Source of the DNA: CAYWNA01 sp964459305
Lineage (GTDB): Bacteria; Planctomycetota; Planctomycetia; Pirellulales; Pirellulaceae
NCBI GenBank assembly: GCA_964459305.1
Contig: CAYWNA010000234.1
Coordinates: forward strand, 1 to 21,268
DNA: 21,268 bases
Direction of reading: 5' to 3'
Below are positions 1-9,497 of this stretch, in pieces. The notes under the pieces are model-generated. The model saw only the letters and a list, made by a program, of their open reading frames with translations. It was not told the DNA's origin and did not search any database. Each line of letters starts with the position of its first letter. Positions within the stretch are counted from its first letter, which is position 1. The translations under genes and the position numbers were made by a program.

Positions 1-480
1 GACTCCCAGCAGCAACAGGCAACCGTCGCGCCGGACCAGTTCTTCAAACGGATTGCCCGGACCACACATGGTCGGCGAGTCGCGATGCCCAATCAACACG
101 TCTCTGGCGGCGGGCCCCAGCGCGACCCACGAATGTGTCGGATGGCAACTTCGCAAGCTTCCCGGTCGCCGGCGAACCGTTTCGGCAATCACACCTTGGA
201 AGCCCGGTTGTTGGCTGTGGCACAAACCGTCCGTGCTGTTGCAGTCGCAATCGCTGTTGGTGAAGTCTTCTGGCTTGTCCCACAAGTTGTCGCGAAAGGC
301 AGGGACGATCAGCGTACCGTCTGATCCGATCGCATCGCGGATCGCACCCACCACCGTCTTCGCCCCACCGTCCACCGGTCCGAGTGCACTCAGCGAACTG
401 TGCATCATCACACAGTCGCCTGGGCGCAACCCGAGCGAAGTTAGTTCGCGAGCGATTTCGTCTCGTTTGCGCGACGGCAT
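1..480 (-). CDS. AAC(3)-family aminoglycoside N-acetyltransferase-like protein, 3' end outside window
   Basis: The first 160 residues are present; the gene runs off the left edge. Translation from the ATG at 480 gives the family signature: MMHSSLSALGPVDGGAKTVV near residues 25-44, GSDGTLIVPAF near 52-62, then CHPTHSWVALGP and PGNPFEELVRRDGCLLLLGV at the visible end. These match the antibiotic_NAT family (COG2746), acetyl-CoA dependent enzymes usually about 250-270 residues long. An in-frame stop lies four codons upstream of this ATG, so the start is well bounded, although no good Shine-Dalgarno is visible. A loop near residues 76-87 is unusually cysteine-rich (DCDC, then LC). Family members include true aminoglycoside resistance enzymes and proteins with other or unknown acyl acceptors, so resistance should not be assumed. 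The gene is transcribed away from the M50 protease gene. Confidence 0.85.
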   Translation of the reverse strand, partial: MPSRKRDEIARELTSLGLRPGDCVMMHSSLSALGPVDGGAKTVVGAIRDAIGSDGTLIVPAFRDNLWDKPEDFTNSDCDCNSTDGLCHSQQPGFQGVIAETVRRRPGSLRSCHPTHSWVALGPAARDVLIGHRDSPTMCGPGNPFEELVRRDGCLLLLGV

Positions 481-848
481 GTGATGGCTCAGACGGTTTG
501 CAGAATTTCGTGCCGTTCGATTTCCTCCGCAACTATTGTAGCAGCCGCAGCCTGGGAAGGAGAACTGCCCACCCCGTCCTCAAACAGACTCGATCTCAAT
601 TCCCCGACCCTCACGTTTGTCCGTGGGACCGTTCTTCCCCGGCAAGCCGCCGACCTGCTCAGTGCGGCGCGTCCAAGATTCGTTTCCGGTCGTGCTCATT
701 ACGATCGATCACCTTGCGTTCCTTTCCCGTCGCGGTACTATGACACATGGCGTCAGCCTGTTCCGCTCGGATTGGGATCGCCACAAACTCGGCATGGAAG
801 CCTCCAGGTGATTCCGGATGTCACGTGTCGAGAGTTAAGCCCATCTGC
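481..848. other. intergenic region between divergent genes, no gene seen
   Basis: These 368 bases separate the acetyltransferase and the M50 protease genes. I see no convincing coding sequence: the open frames here lack family resemblance. It should hold promoters for both directions. The plus-strand one is listed separately. For the minus strand, a TACAAT-like -10 is readable at 536-541, but no good -35 accompanies it. Confidence 0.5.
714..741 (+). promoter_or_regulatory. candidate sigma70-type promoter for the M50 protease gene
   Basis: TTGCGT at 714-719 and TACTAT at 736-741 are separated by 16 bases, close to the sigma70 consensus. Transcription would begin near 747-749. That makes the in-frame ATG at 747 usable only by a leaderless transcript and favours the ATG at 849 as the translational start. 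Confidence 0.45.
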
Positions 849-3473
849 ATGTCTGAGGCGGATGTACCGAGTCTGCCGAACGGCTCTTGCTTTGAGGTAC
901 ACGGCATGATCTACCGCATCAATCGGTTCGGCACCGACGAACCGAATGTCGAATCGCTCGATACGTTTGGCGTTCCCGTGGCCGACGTACCGGAGACCAT
1001 AGCGGAGTCGTTTCGGCCGCTGGAGGACGCGCTGAAGCCCTTGGGATTCGGCGCGACGTGCTGGTGTGTCTTTAACGACGACGTCAACGGCGGCGTGGGA
1101 TGCCTGGCCGTGCTGTTGCACGAATCGGGCCAGGCGTTGGCGCGGCTGTGGTGCCGTACGATGCATGGTTCCGAGGATGCCGGCGAACACATCGCCCTGA
1201 CGTTCATTTCTGCGTTTGACGACGGCACGTTTCTCATGTCAATAGCGAGCATGTCGGACATGGCGACGCCGCCACGGATGCAGATCAACCAACTGGTAGG
1301 GGCGAGTGCGTCGGAGTTGTGGGAGTCGCATCGCCGGAAACTGGCGGCGGACCCGTTGAATGCGGTGGCGGGAATGGCCAGCGCTTCGGACGTGCTTGGA
1401 TTGCTGGAAGAGCATCATCAGTGCGTGCACGATTTCTATCTTGAACACGGCGTCTTCGAGGTGCCTGGCCCGGAAGTGACGGCGACGCTTGTGGACGTGG
1501 ATGAGCCGGTGGATACCGCGGCGTACGCGGCCGTGCTGGCCGAAATCGAGCGTTCTCAGACCAAGAAGCCCGGATGGGGCAAAGCGATTTTCATTCTGGG
1601 TATTTCGTTGCTGATCTTCTTCGGCGCGGGAGCGGCGGCGTGGAGTTGGCAGATGGTGGCCGCGTTGATACCGATCTTGCTGTTCCACGAATTTGGCCAC
1701 TACGTCGCCATGCGCGTGTTCGGTTACCAAGACCTGCGGATGTTCTTCATCCCGCTGTTCGGCGCCGCCGTATCCGGACGTCACTACAATGTCCCCGGCT
1801 GGAAGAAGGCGATTGTGTCGCTGGCCGGGCCGGTGCCGGGAATTGCGTTGGGTGCTGTGCTCGGTGTGGTTGCTATCGTGGCGAATCAGAACTGGCTGCT
1901 CCAAGCGTCACTGTTTCTGTTGTTGCTGAACGGTTTCAACCTGCTGCCGTTCTTGCCGTTGGATGGCGGCTGGGTGGCGCACGCCATTCTGTTCTCACGG
2001 CATCCGTCGTTGGACGCCGGCTTTCGCATTTTGGCAGCCGTGGCGTTGATTCTGGTCGGGTTGGCCATGGGGGCCTTCTTTCTGCCACTGCTCGGCATGT
2101 TCATGCTGTTCGGTGTTCCGATGGCGTACCGCATCGCCCGCACAGCGGCGGACATACGAAGCCGCGGCGTCGATACGACGGCACAAGTCGACCACATTCC
2201 CACCAACGCGGCTTGTCGAATCATCGGCGAGCTCCGCAATACCCTGCCCAAGGGCCTGAGCGACCGACAACTTGCGAATTGCACATTGCAGGTATTCGAA
2301 GCGGCGAACGCACGCCCGCCAGGATGGATCGCCACGTTGGCCTTTGGCGCCGTTTACGCTGGGTGTTTCGTGGTGCCGGTTCTGTGTCTGTTGATGGTAG
2401 CGTTCACGATGCGGTTCGGAATGAGCGGTTTCGTTGATGCGGAGCCGCAACACGCCTTGAACGTGGAGCAGATTCGCTGTGTCGAGCCGCCCGTTGCCAT
2501 ACCGTCTACGGGCGACGGGGGCATGACGATCATAGCGACTTTTGAAACGCCCGAGGCCGCAAGCGGAGCGTTCGATACAGTTTCCAGCCGGCTGGGCGAC
2601 TCGACTCGATTGAAACTCTTTGGGCAGACACTCGTACTGGAATTGCCAGCGGGATCCGAAGAGGTGCGCGAGCAGTTCGTTCGCGAGTTCAAGTCGCAGG
2701 ATGCCGAAGTGCTTGTGGAAGTATCGTCATTAGAAGGTTGGTTTGCGCTGAGATGCGTCGCACCGAACCAGCGGATCGCGGAGGAAATCGAAAAGGAATC
2801 GCGGCACTATTTCGTGATTCCAGCACCGATGCAAGCGATCCCTCCGTGGGCGCCGACTCTGGCGTTGACCGACCAACACCGCCAATCCCGCGCAACTTAC
2901 GAACGGCTCGTCCACGGACCGGAACTCGAAGAAGATCGCACCGTCCAGCAGTTAGGCGAACAAATGGGCGAAGCGGACCCGGCGTCCGATATGGCGGCGT
3001 TCAAGAGTCTCCAAGAACAGTACCAGCAGCACGTGAAGAAATTGACGGAAGGGTTTCGGCAGCGGCTGCGCGGCATGGGCGACGAGCAAGTCGACGTGGG
3101 GCTGATCGATCTTTACGAGAAACGTCCGCAATATGACTCGGCGGCGGCGGAATCGGGTACGGACACCGAAAGCGCGGCCAAGGCGTATTCCGAAGCCCTT
3201 CAGCAGTGGAACGTGGATGTTGGTGCCCGTCTGGGGCAGCTACCGATGGTCGAAGGCGATCCGGAGCCCCGCAGCGGTCGGTATTCCGGTAACGGCGGGG
3301 TCGAGCGCGAGGGAATGCGTTTAACTTTTCCCTATCTATCGTTCTATCGTGTGTGCGACGGCCCGGAAGCACTCGTCGAATGGCTCCACGCGAAGGGGTG
3401 CACTGAATTCCGCTATGGATTCGGCGGAACGCCGGCCGATGCAGCGGACCGGACGGGATGGCTTTTCGACTGA
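849..3473 (+). CDS. M50 (site-2 protease-like) membrane metalloprotease with extra N- and C-terminal domains
   Basis: An 874-residue protein. HEFGH at residues 280-284 is the zinc-binding HExxH motif, inside a membrane segment. NLLPFLPLDGG at 364-374 supplies the third ligand (D372), and SLAGPVPG lies between them, as in site-2 proteases. Hydrophobic segments lie near 244-263, 270-289, 321-345, 350-366, two around 385-430, and one near 500-525. Residues 47-205 form a soluble N-terminal module that resembles the next gene's product. The C-terminal ~340 residues are soluble, with a charged, probably helical stretch, and match no family I recognise. Such proteases cut membrane-embedded substrates, often in signalling; the substrate here is unknown. 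The start is uncertain: ATG 849 has no clear Shine-Dalgarno, and ATG 747 would add 34 residues of poor coding character. The next gene follows after 25 bases. Confidence 0.85.
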   Translation: MSEADVPSLPNGSCFEVHGMIYRINRFGTDEPNVESLDTFGVPVADVPETIAESFRPLEDALKPLGFGATCWCVFNDDVNGGVGCLAVLLHESGQALARLWCRTMHGSEDAGEHIALTFISAFDDGTFLMSIASMSDMATPPRMQINQLVGASASELWESHRRKLAADPLNAVAGMASASDVLGLLEEHHQCVHDFYLEHGVFEVPGPEVTATLVDVDEPVDTAAYAAVLAEIERSQTKKPGWGKAIFILGISLLIFFGAGAAAWSWQMVAALIPILLFHEFGHYVAMRVFGYQDLRMFFIPLFGAAVSGRHYNVPGWKKAIVSLAGPVPGIALGAVLGVVAIVANQNWLLQASLFLLLLNGFNLLPFLPLDGGWVAHAILFSRHPSLDAGFRILAAVALILVGLAMGAFFLPLLGMFMLFGVPMAYRIARTAADIRSRGVDTTAQVDHIPTNAACRIIGELRNTLPKGLSDRQLANCTLQVFEAANARPPGWIATLAFGAVYAGCFVVPVLCLLMVAFTMRFGMSGFVDAEPQHALNVEQIRCVEPPVAIPSTGDGGMTIIATFETPEAASGAFDTVSSRLGDSTRLKLFGQTLVLELPAGSEEVREQFVREFKSQDAEVLVEVSSLEGWFALRCVAPNQRIAEEIEKESRHYFVIPAPMQAIPPWAPTLALTDQHRQSRATYERLVHGPELEEDRTVQQLGEQMGEADPASDMAAFKSLQEQYQQHVKKLTEGFRQRLRGMGDEQVDVGLIDLYEKRPQYDSAAAESGTDTESAAKAYSEALQQWNVDVGARLGQLPMVEGDPEPRSGRYSGNGGVEREGMRLTFPYLSFYRVCDGPEALVEWLHAKGCTEFRYGFGGTPADAADRTGWLFD

Positions 3474-3498
3474 CTCGAACGCGGAAGGTATCGGTGCG

Positions 3499-4413
3499 AT
3501 GCAGTACACGTACTACCGGTTTGACGCATCAAAGCTGACGCTGGCCGAGTTGTGGCGATGCTCGAACAATCGATTGGAGTTTGTCATCGCCGCCATCTGC
3601 AAGTTGTTTGGGGTCAATACCGCTCCGCCATTCGGCATCGCCAACGCCGATCGGCTTGTTCGCGTCGCGCCCGCTGCCGTGCCGGAATATGCACGCCGGG
3701 AGGTGATGGCTCTCTCCGAGCAGGCTCAGACGCTGGGCATGACGCCGGGACTTTGTTTCACGCATCCCACCGTCGGTGCCGTGCGCGGTTACGGCTGGCA
3801 CATGTATGGCGGCGACCGGGCGACGGTGATGGCGATCTCTTACGTCAGAATTGTTGCGAACGCGGCCGTACAAGAAAAGGCCCTCTATGCCTTTGTTTCG
3901 GAACTGCAGGACGGCCGTTATCTGATCACCGCCGGGTCCAAGCAGGAAGAAGACTCACCGCCGAACTACGAGGGCGAGTATCTTCGCGGCCAGCCGATGA
4001 AAGAAGTGCTGCAACGGCACCGCGAGAGATTGCGGTACGAGACGGCAACGCCGGTCCCGGTGGCCAACGAGGCGCAACTGGAACGTTTCGTCTTCGAGTA
4101 CGAGCGAGGATCGACGGACTATCAGGTCGAGCGACGGCTGTTCGTGCCCATGTCGATCGAGGAAGTGGAAAGGCTGAGAGGTATGGCCATGCCCGAGCCA
4201 GCTGCAAACGACCGAAGCAATTCTGAACCACCCAAACGCCGCGCAACTTGGCTGGAGTGGGCCTGCTGGTTCGCGCTGGGGTTCGGAGCCTACCTGTTCA
4301 CCAAAGGGCATGCCAATCAGGCTCAGTTGGTGTTTCGCTTGTGCCTGGTCGGCGCCGGCCTGATCGGAACCGTCCTATTCCAAATCGCCCGGTTGGCCCG
4401 CGGCAAACTGTGA
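3499..4413 (+). CDS. membrane-anchored protein sharing the N-terminal module of the upstream M50 protease
   Basis: A 304-residue protein of unrecognised family. The start at 3499 is chosen because AAGG lies about ten bases upstream and the frame further upstream overlaps the protease gene with poor coding character. Residues about 60-217 align by eye with residues 47-205 of the protease. Both have a VPE start, an LG, a F[VI]S-x2-[QD]DG-x-[YF]L block, a PP, an L-x-G, and an E-x3-HR-x-[RK]L block before a [VF]F near the end. A proline- and charge-rich linker leads to two C-terminal hydrophobic segments near 251-268 and 276-297. The 25-base spacing suggests co-transcription with the protease. 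It could be a partner, regulator or substrate-presenting subunit; this is inference from the shared module and adjacency. Confidence 0.75.
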   Translation: MQYTYYRFDASKLTLAELWRCSNNRLEFVIAAICKLFGVNTAPPFGIANADRLVRVAPAAVPEYARREVMALSEQAQTLGMTPGLCFTHPTVGAVRGYGWHMYGGDRATVMAISYVRIVANAAVQEKALYAFVSELQDGRYLITAGSKQEEDSPPNYEGEYLRGQPMKEVLQRHRERLRYETATPVPVANEAQLERFVFEYERGSTDYQVERRLFVPMSIEEVERLRGMAMPEPAANDRSNSEPPKRRATWLEWACWFALGFGAYLFTKGHANQAQLVFRLCLVGAGLIGTVLFQIARLARGKL

Positions 4414-4415
4414 AA

Positions 4416-4452
4416 CCGCCTCGCACGAGCCATGCCCAGGTATGGCTGGCGG
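4416..4452. terminator. hairpin between convergent genes, possible bidirectional terminator
   Basis: AGCCAT (4428-4433) pairs with ATGGCT (4442-4447) across an 8-base loop, and CCGCC (4416-4420) can pair with GGCGG (4448-4452), leaving a 7-base bulge. It sits between the convergent membrane-protein and kinase genes. There is no T-run on either strand, so an intrinsic terminator role is only suggested. Confidence 0.3.
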
Positions 4453-4461
4453 TCTCGGCAA

Positions 4462-6192
4462 TCATTGCTCCTCGACAGCGCCTTCAGGATCGACTGCATC
4501 TGCCGCCGCCTCTGTCCGTTCCTTTGGCGGGAGCACCTTCGCCTCGCCCGTCGCGGATGGGGTGGCTGCGGGTGAAGCAGCGTCCTTTTCGCTCGACTCC
4601 GGCGAAGGTTCCTTGGCCGGCGGTTCTGCACTGGAATCGGGTCTCGCCGGGGACTCTTTCGGCTCGACCGGATTCGCTGATCCGTCCTCGCTCGTTGCCG
4701 TGTCTTCAACGGTGGCCTTTGGCGCGGCGACGTCCATCTCGACAGGCGCCGCTACCGCGTCTGGAATCGCTTGGATCTCGGTATCGCCGTCCTCCGTCTT
4801 CTGTGGATCCGCAGTCGCATCACTGTCCACCGTAACATCGGTCGGGGATGGCAAAGTTGGCGTCTCGGCGCGCGGAGTCTCAATGGGCTCGTCCAGTTTG
4901 ACCTCGATCGGCTCGAAATCAGTTGGCGTCGCGTCGGACCAGATCCTGTCCAAGGCGAATGCGGCAACCAGCAGTGCTACCACCGGCAACACCAACGGTA
5001 GACTCCGTTCGATAAGAGAGAACTTCGACCGTCGCGGAGTGACCCAGACGGTGCCGTTGCTTGAGATGCTGGACAGATTCAATCGCCGGGCCACCAGCAG
5101 CAGTTCGCCGGCCAGTTCGCTGGCCTGTTGATAGCGTTGGTCGGGCTGCTTTGCCAGCAGTTTGGAGATGACGTTCACGACCTCTTCGTCGAGGTCGGGT
5201 CGCGCCAGCCGAGGATCGGGCGGCTCCTCACTGCTGTGGCTGAGCAGCTTCTGCAAGACCGTGCCTTCCGGAAACGGTGGCCGTTCGGTAAGCATGAAGT
5301 AGAACGTGCAGCCCAGCGAATAGAGATCGCTCCGTACGTCTGCTAGACGCGGATCCCGGGCTTGTTCGGGAGAGATGTAGTCAAACGTCCCAAGCGTCAC
5401 GCCGCTGGCGGTGAGGTCTTCCGAGTCGGATTCCATGTGGTGCAGGCGCGCGAGCCCCATGTCGACAAGTTTGGCGCGGCCTTTGGCGGTGATCAGCACG
5501 TTCGAAGGTTTGATGTCACGGTGGACAACATCACGTTGCGATGCGTGTTGCAGGGCTTCGGCCACCTGCAGGATATAGCTGATTGCCTCGCCCAGCGGCA
5601 ATGCTCCCTTCTCTGCGACCAAATCACGGATATTAATGCCTTCGATGAACTCGAAAACGATGTAATGGAGTCCCCTGTCCTCGCCGACGTGGTAGACGCG
5701 AGCAATGTTCTCATGGTCCAGGCGGGCAGCGTTTTGAGCCTCGTTCTGAAAACGCTGTCGCGTTTCCTCGTCCGTCCGGTCGTGGGAGAGCACCTTGACC
5801 GCTACGGTTCGACTCAGCTTGGTATCGACCGCTCGAAAAACGGCGCCCATGCCACCGCCGCCGACGAACTCTTCCAGATCGAAATGCTCAAGACTGGTGT
5901 GTCTCAGCGCATTTCCAAGCTCCTTGGGGCCGCCACGGATGATGGTGACGTCTGCAGGCTTGGACGACCCCACAACCAGCGGCGGGTTCTTGGAGATGAC
6001 CGTTTCCTGCATGTCGGGGAAGTAGTCGCTGGCGGGATCGTCACCTGTCGATGCAGTGAGATCGCTGTCGTGAGCAGCGTCGTCGGTGCCGGCGCCAGGA
6101 TCACCAGAGACCTTCGCGGCATCGTCCTTCGCCAATGGCTCGGAAGGCTCCAGCGACCGATCGATTTCGTGATCCGCGATGCTACTGCTCAT
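4462..6192 (-). CDS. membrane-anchored Ser/Thr protein kinase
   Basis: A 576-residue Hanks-type kinase. The start at 6192 is preferred over an upstream in-frame start at 6243, since it has a GAGG about eleven bases upstream. Residues 1-100 are acidic and low in complexity. The kinase domain (about 104-370) has the glycine loop VGGGGMGAVFRA (110-121), the VAIK lysine K133, a helix-C glutamate near 151, HRDIKPSN (224-231), and SPEQ (274-277). The metal-binding motif is DMG at 244-246 instead of DFG; the catalytic Asp is kept. One membrane segment (about 397-416) follows, then about 155 residues rich in Pro, Glu, Ala, Ser, Thr and Asp, presumably outside the cytoplasm. No PASTA or WD40 repeats are visible. 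It converges on the M50 protease pair; a functional link is not shown. Confidence 0.93.
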   Translation of the reverse strand: MSSSIADHEIDRSLEPSEPLAKDDAAKVSGDPGAGTDDAAHDSDLTASTGDDPASDYFPDMQETVISKNPPLVVGSSKPADVTIIRGGPKELGNALRHTSLEHFDLEEFVGGGGMGAVFRAVDTKLSRTVAVKVLSHDRTDEETRQRFQNEAQNAARLDHENIARVYHVGEDRGLHYIVFEFIEGINIRDLVAEKGALPLGEAISYILQVAEALQHASQRDVVHRDIKPSNVLITAKGRAKLVDMGLARLHHMESDSEDLTASGVTLGTFDYISPEQARDPRLADVRSDLYSLGCTFYFMLTERPPFPEGTVLQKLLSHSSEEPPDPRLARPDLDEEVVNVISKLLAKQPDQRYQQASELAGELLLVARRLNLSSISSNGTVWVTPRRSKFSLIERSLPLVLPVVALLVAAFALDRIWSDATPTDFEPIEVKLDEPIETPRAETPTLPSPTDVTVDSDATADPQKTEDGDTEIQAIPDAVAAPVEMDVAAPKATVEDTATSEDGSANPVEPKESPARPDSSAEPPAKEPSPESSEKDAASPAATPSATGEAKVLPPKERTEAAADAVDPEGAVEEQ

Positions 6193-6997
6193 CGAGCGTA
6201 CCGCCTCGTCGAACACCTGAACGAGTCGAATGGGGCAACGCAATCGCGTTTGAACCCAATCGAATCATTTCAAATTGAGAGAAGAGAACTGCCCCGCGCC
6301 TCGCCGGGAACGAACGTCCCGATTCAGATCTTCCCACGGTTAGCGCAAAAAATGCCCATTGTTTTGCACGAGGCCGAAATGGCTTCTCGCAAGAGACATA
6401 CACATCCATTGGCCATTTTACTATCGGCCGAAGCCGCGATCAACAAGCAATTGTGGGTGTTCGGGAATTCGAATGGGCCAAAACATCCTGTCGGGTTAGG
6501 TCTCCGCGCCGTTCGACGAGCCAACTATACCGCCCGCGGGCGAAAAAGACTCGTTTAACCGCAAGCCGGAGGCGTGCGCGCCCCCAGCCCACACGCACGC
6601 CATTTCGATCGGGAAGTGGCGCGGGTATACTGACGCGCTGCGGAAAATGGCATCCTGCAGCCCGGTCGTATTGCGCGATACCCCCACTGAAGTGCGGTAT
6701 GGCTTTGTGGCACCCGTTTCGTGTCGTCCGCAACGACCCCACTGGAGCTCTACAACCTGAAAGATGATCCCAAAGAGAAAAACGACTTGGCGATGAAAAA
6801 CCGTGTGACGTTCCGCGAACTGTCGCGCGCTTTGCGTGTCCAAATTCAACGTGGTGGCGCCGTGCCTGGGCAACCGCCTGAACGCGCGACGGCCCCCTAG
6901 TGTCCGCAGTACCACCTTTAGGCGGCCTCCTGCGGCGTTTCCTGTTTCAGGATCGCCAAAGTAGCGAAACGACAAACGAAGAAGGAAAGATATCAAG
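6193..6997. other. long intergenic region between kinase and glycyl-tRNA synthetase
   Basis: These 805 bases hold no intact gene that I can support. The left part is the kinase 5' region. A possible plus-strand promoter lies at 6603-6631 (TTTCGA, 17 bases, TATACT); its -35 is weak. From about 6721 to 6900 a sulfatase-like C-terminal remnant is readable (listed separately). The glycyl-tRNA synthetase leader follows. The open frames across 6453-6767 show no family resemblance. Confidence 0.5.
6721..6900 (+). pseudogene. remnant of a sulfatase C-terminus
   Basis: One reading frame ends at a TAG at 6898-6900 and reads ELYNLKDDPKEKNDLA from about 6745, then a stretch ending IQRGGAVPGQPPE. Sulfatases of the arylsulfatase type typically end with such an ELY-[DN]L-x2-DP-x-E-x2-[ND]LA block, and planctomycete members often finish with a GG-x-VPWQ-like tail; here the W position reads G. 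Nothing upstream looks like a sulfatase: the same frame is closed by a stop at 6688-6690, and there is no Cys/Ser active-site motif. It is best read as the decayed 3' end of a deleted gene. Planctomycetes carry many sulfatases, so a relic is plausible. Confidence 0.6.
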
Positions 6998-8605
<1,608 letters not shown>

Positions 8606-8636
8606 TGCTCGTGGGACATGGACTTAAGGCTAGTTG

Positions 8637-9437
8637 ATGTATTGGAAAGACAAAGTCGTTTTGGTGACTGGCGGCTCGGCGGGACTGGGCCGTATGATGG
8701 GTGAGGCTTTTGCGCTGGGTGGTGCCAAGGTGGTGTTGGCCGCCATCGCTGCCGAAGAAGTCGAACATGTGGCCGATACGCTGCGCTCGGCCGGCCACGA
8801 AGCCATTGGCGTTTTGACTGACATCACGCTGCAGGATCAGGTCGACGCATTGATGGCCCAGACCATCGAACGTTTCGGCCGGCTGGACGCACTGGTGAAC
8901 TGTGCTGGTCGTTCTACGCGGGGCAATGTGCTGGAGACGAGCCCAGAGAAGTTTCAGGATCTGCTGGAACTGAACTTCTTCGCCCTGGTTCGATGCACGC
9001 AGGCGGCGGCACCGCACTTGATCGAGACGCGAGGACATTTGGTGAATATCGGCTCGCTGGCCGCCAAAACGGTATCACCGTACCTGGGCGCCTACCCGGC
9101 AAGCAAGTTCCCGGTGGCGGCATATTCGCAGCAGTTGCGGTATGAATTGAATCCCCAAGGTGTCCATGTGCTGCTGGTTTGCCCGGGGCCAATTGCACGC
9201 CAAGACGCAGGCCGGCGGTACGACGACGAGGCTGCCGGTTTGCCCGAATCGGTTCGCAAGCCGGGTGCGGGTGTCAAGCTCAAGGGAATTCCTCCGGAGA
9301 AACTCGTCTCGAAGATCCTCCGCTATTGCGAACTCCGCAAACCAGAACTCGTGATGCCCGGCCGAGCGAAGTTGCTGTTTGCCGTTTCGCAACTTTGGCC
9401 CTCGCTGGGCGACTGGATCATTCGGAAGATGACTTGA
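8637..9437 (+). CDS. short-chain dehydrogenase/reductase
   Basis: A 266-residue NAD(P)-dependent oxidoreductase of the classical SDR family. The nucleotide-binding TGGSAGLG is at residues 11-18, NCAG (variant of NNAG) at 88-91, the catalytic Ser in NIGS at 140, and Y153-x3-K157 completes the active site. The ATG at 8637 is preferred over the TTG just before it; AAGG lies seven bases upstream. The C-terminal part ends with a hydrophobic stretch (LLFAVSQLWPSLGDWIIRKM) that could associate with the membrane. The substrate cannot be told from sequence. It follows the glycyl-tRNA synthetase gene by 31 bases, probably as a passenger in the same transcript, and converges on the prenyl synthetase gene. 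Confidence 0.9.
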   Translation: MYWKDKVVLVTGGSAGLGRMMGEAFALGGAKVVLAAIAAEEVEHVADTLRSAGHEAIGVLTDITLQDQVDALMAQTIERFGRLDALVNCAGRSTRGNVLETSPEKFQDLLELNFFALVRCTQAAAPHLIETRGHLVNIGSLAAKTVSPYLGAYPASKFPVAAYSQQLRYELNPQGVHVLLVCPGPIARQDAGRRYDDEAAGLPESVRKPGAGVKLKGIPPEKLVSKILRYCELRKPELVMPGRAKLLFAVSQLWPSLGDWIIRKMT

Positions 9438-9497
9438 CGGACGACGGGCGTCTCAGAGCGTCCGCCTCGTAGTTGAACTGTAGACTGTGAGAGGGCT

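Noticed and set aside
53..484. 143-codon plus-strand open frame at the left edge
   Set aside because: It is antisense to the AAC(3)-type gene, whose motifs are clear on the minus strand.
5362..6558. 398-codon plus-strand open frame opposite the kinase gene
   Set aside because: It mirrors the kinase gene on the other strand, lacks any recognisable domain, and the kinase motifs on the minus strand are unambiguous.
6453..6767. 104-codon plus-strand open frame in the gap before glycyl-tRNA synthetase
   Set aside because: Arg/Pro-rich translation without family resemblance; it also overlaps the sulfatase remnant in a different frame.
9438..9464. 6-bp inverted repeat (CGGACG/CGTCCG) between the SDR and prenyl synthetase genes
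   Set aside because: Short stem with a 15-base loop and no T-run; it could be chance in GC-rich sequence.
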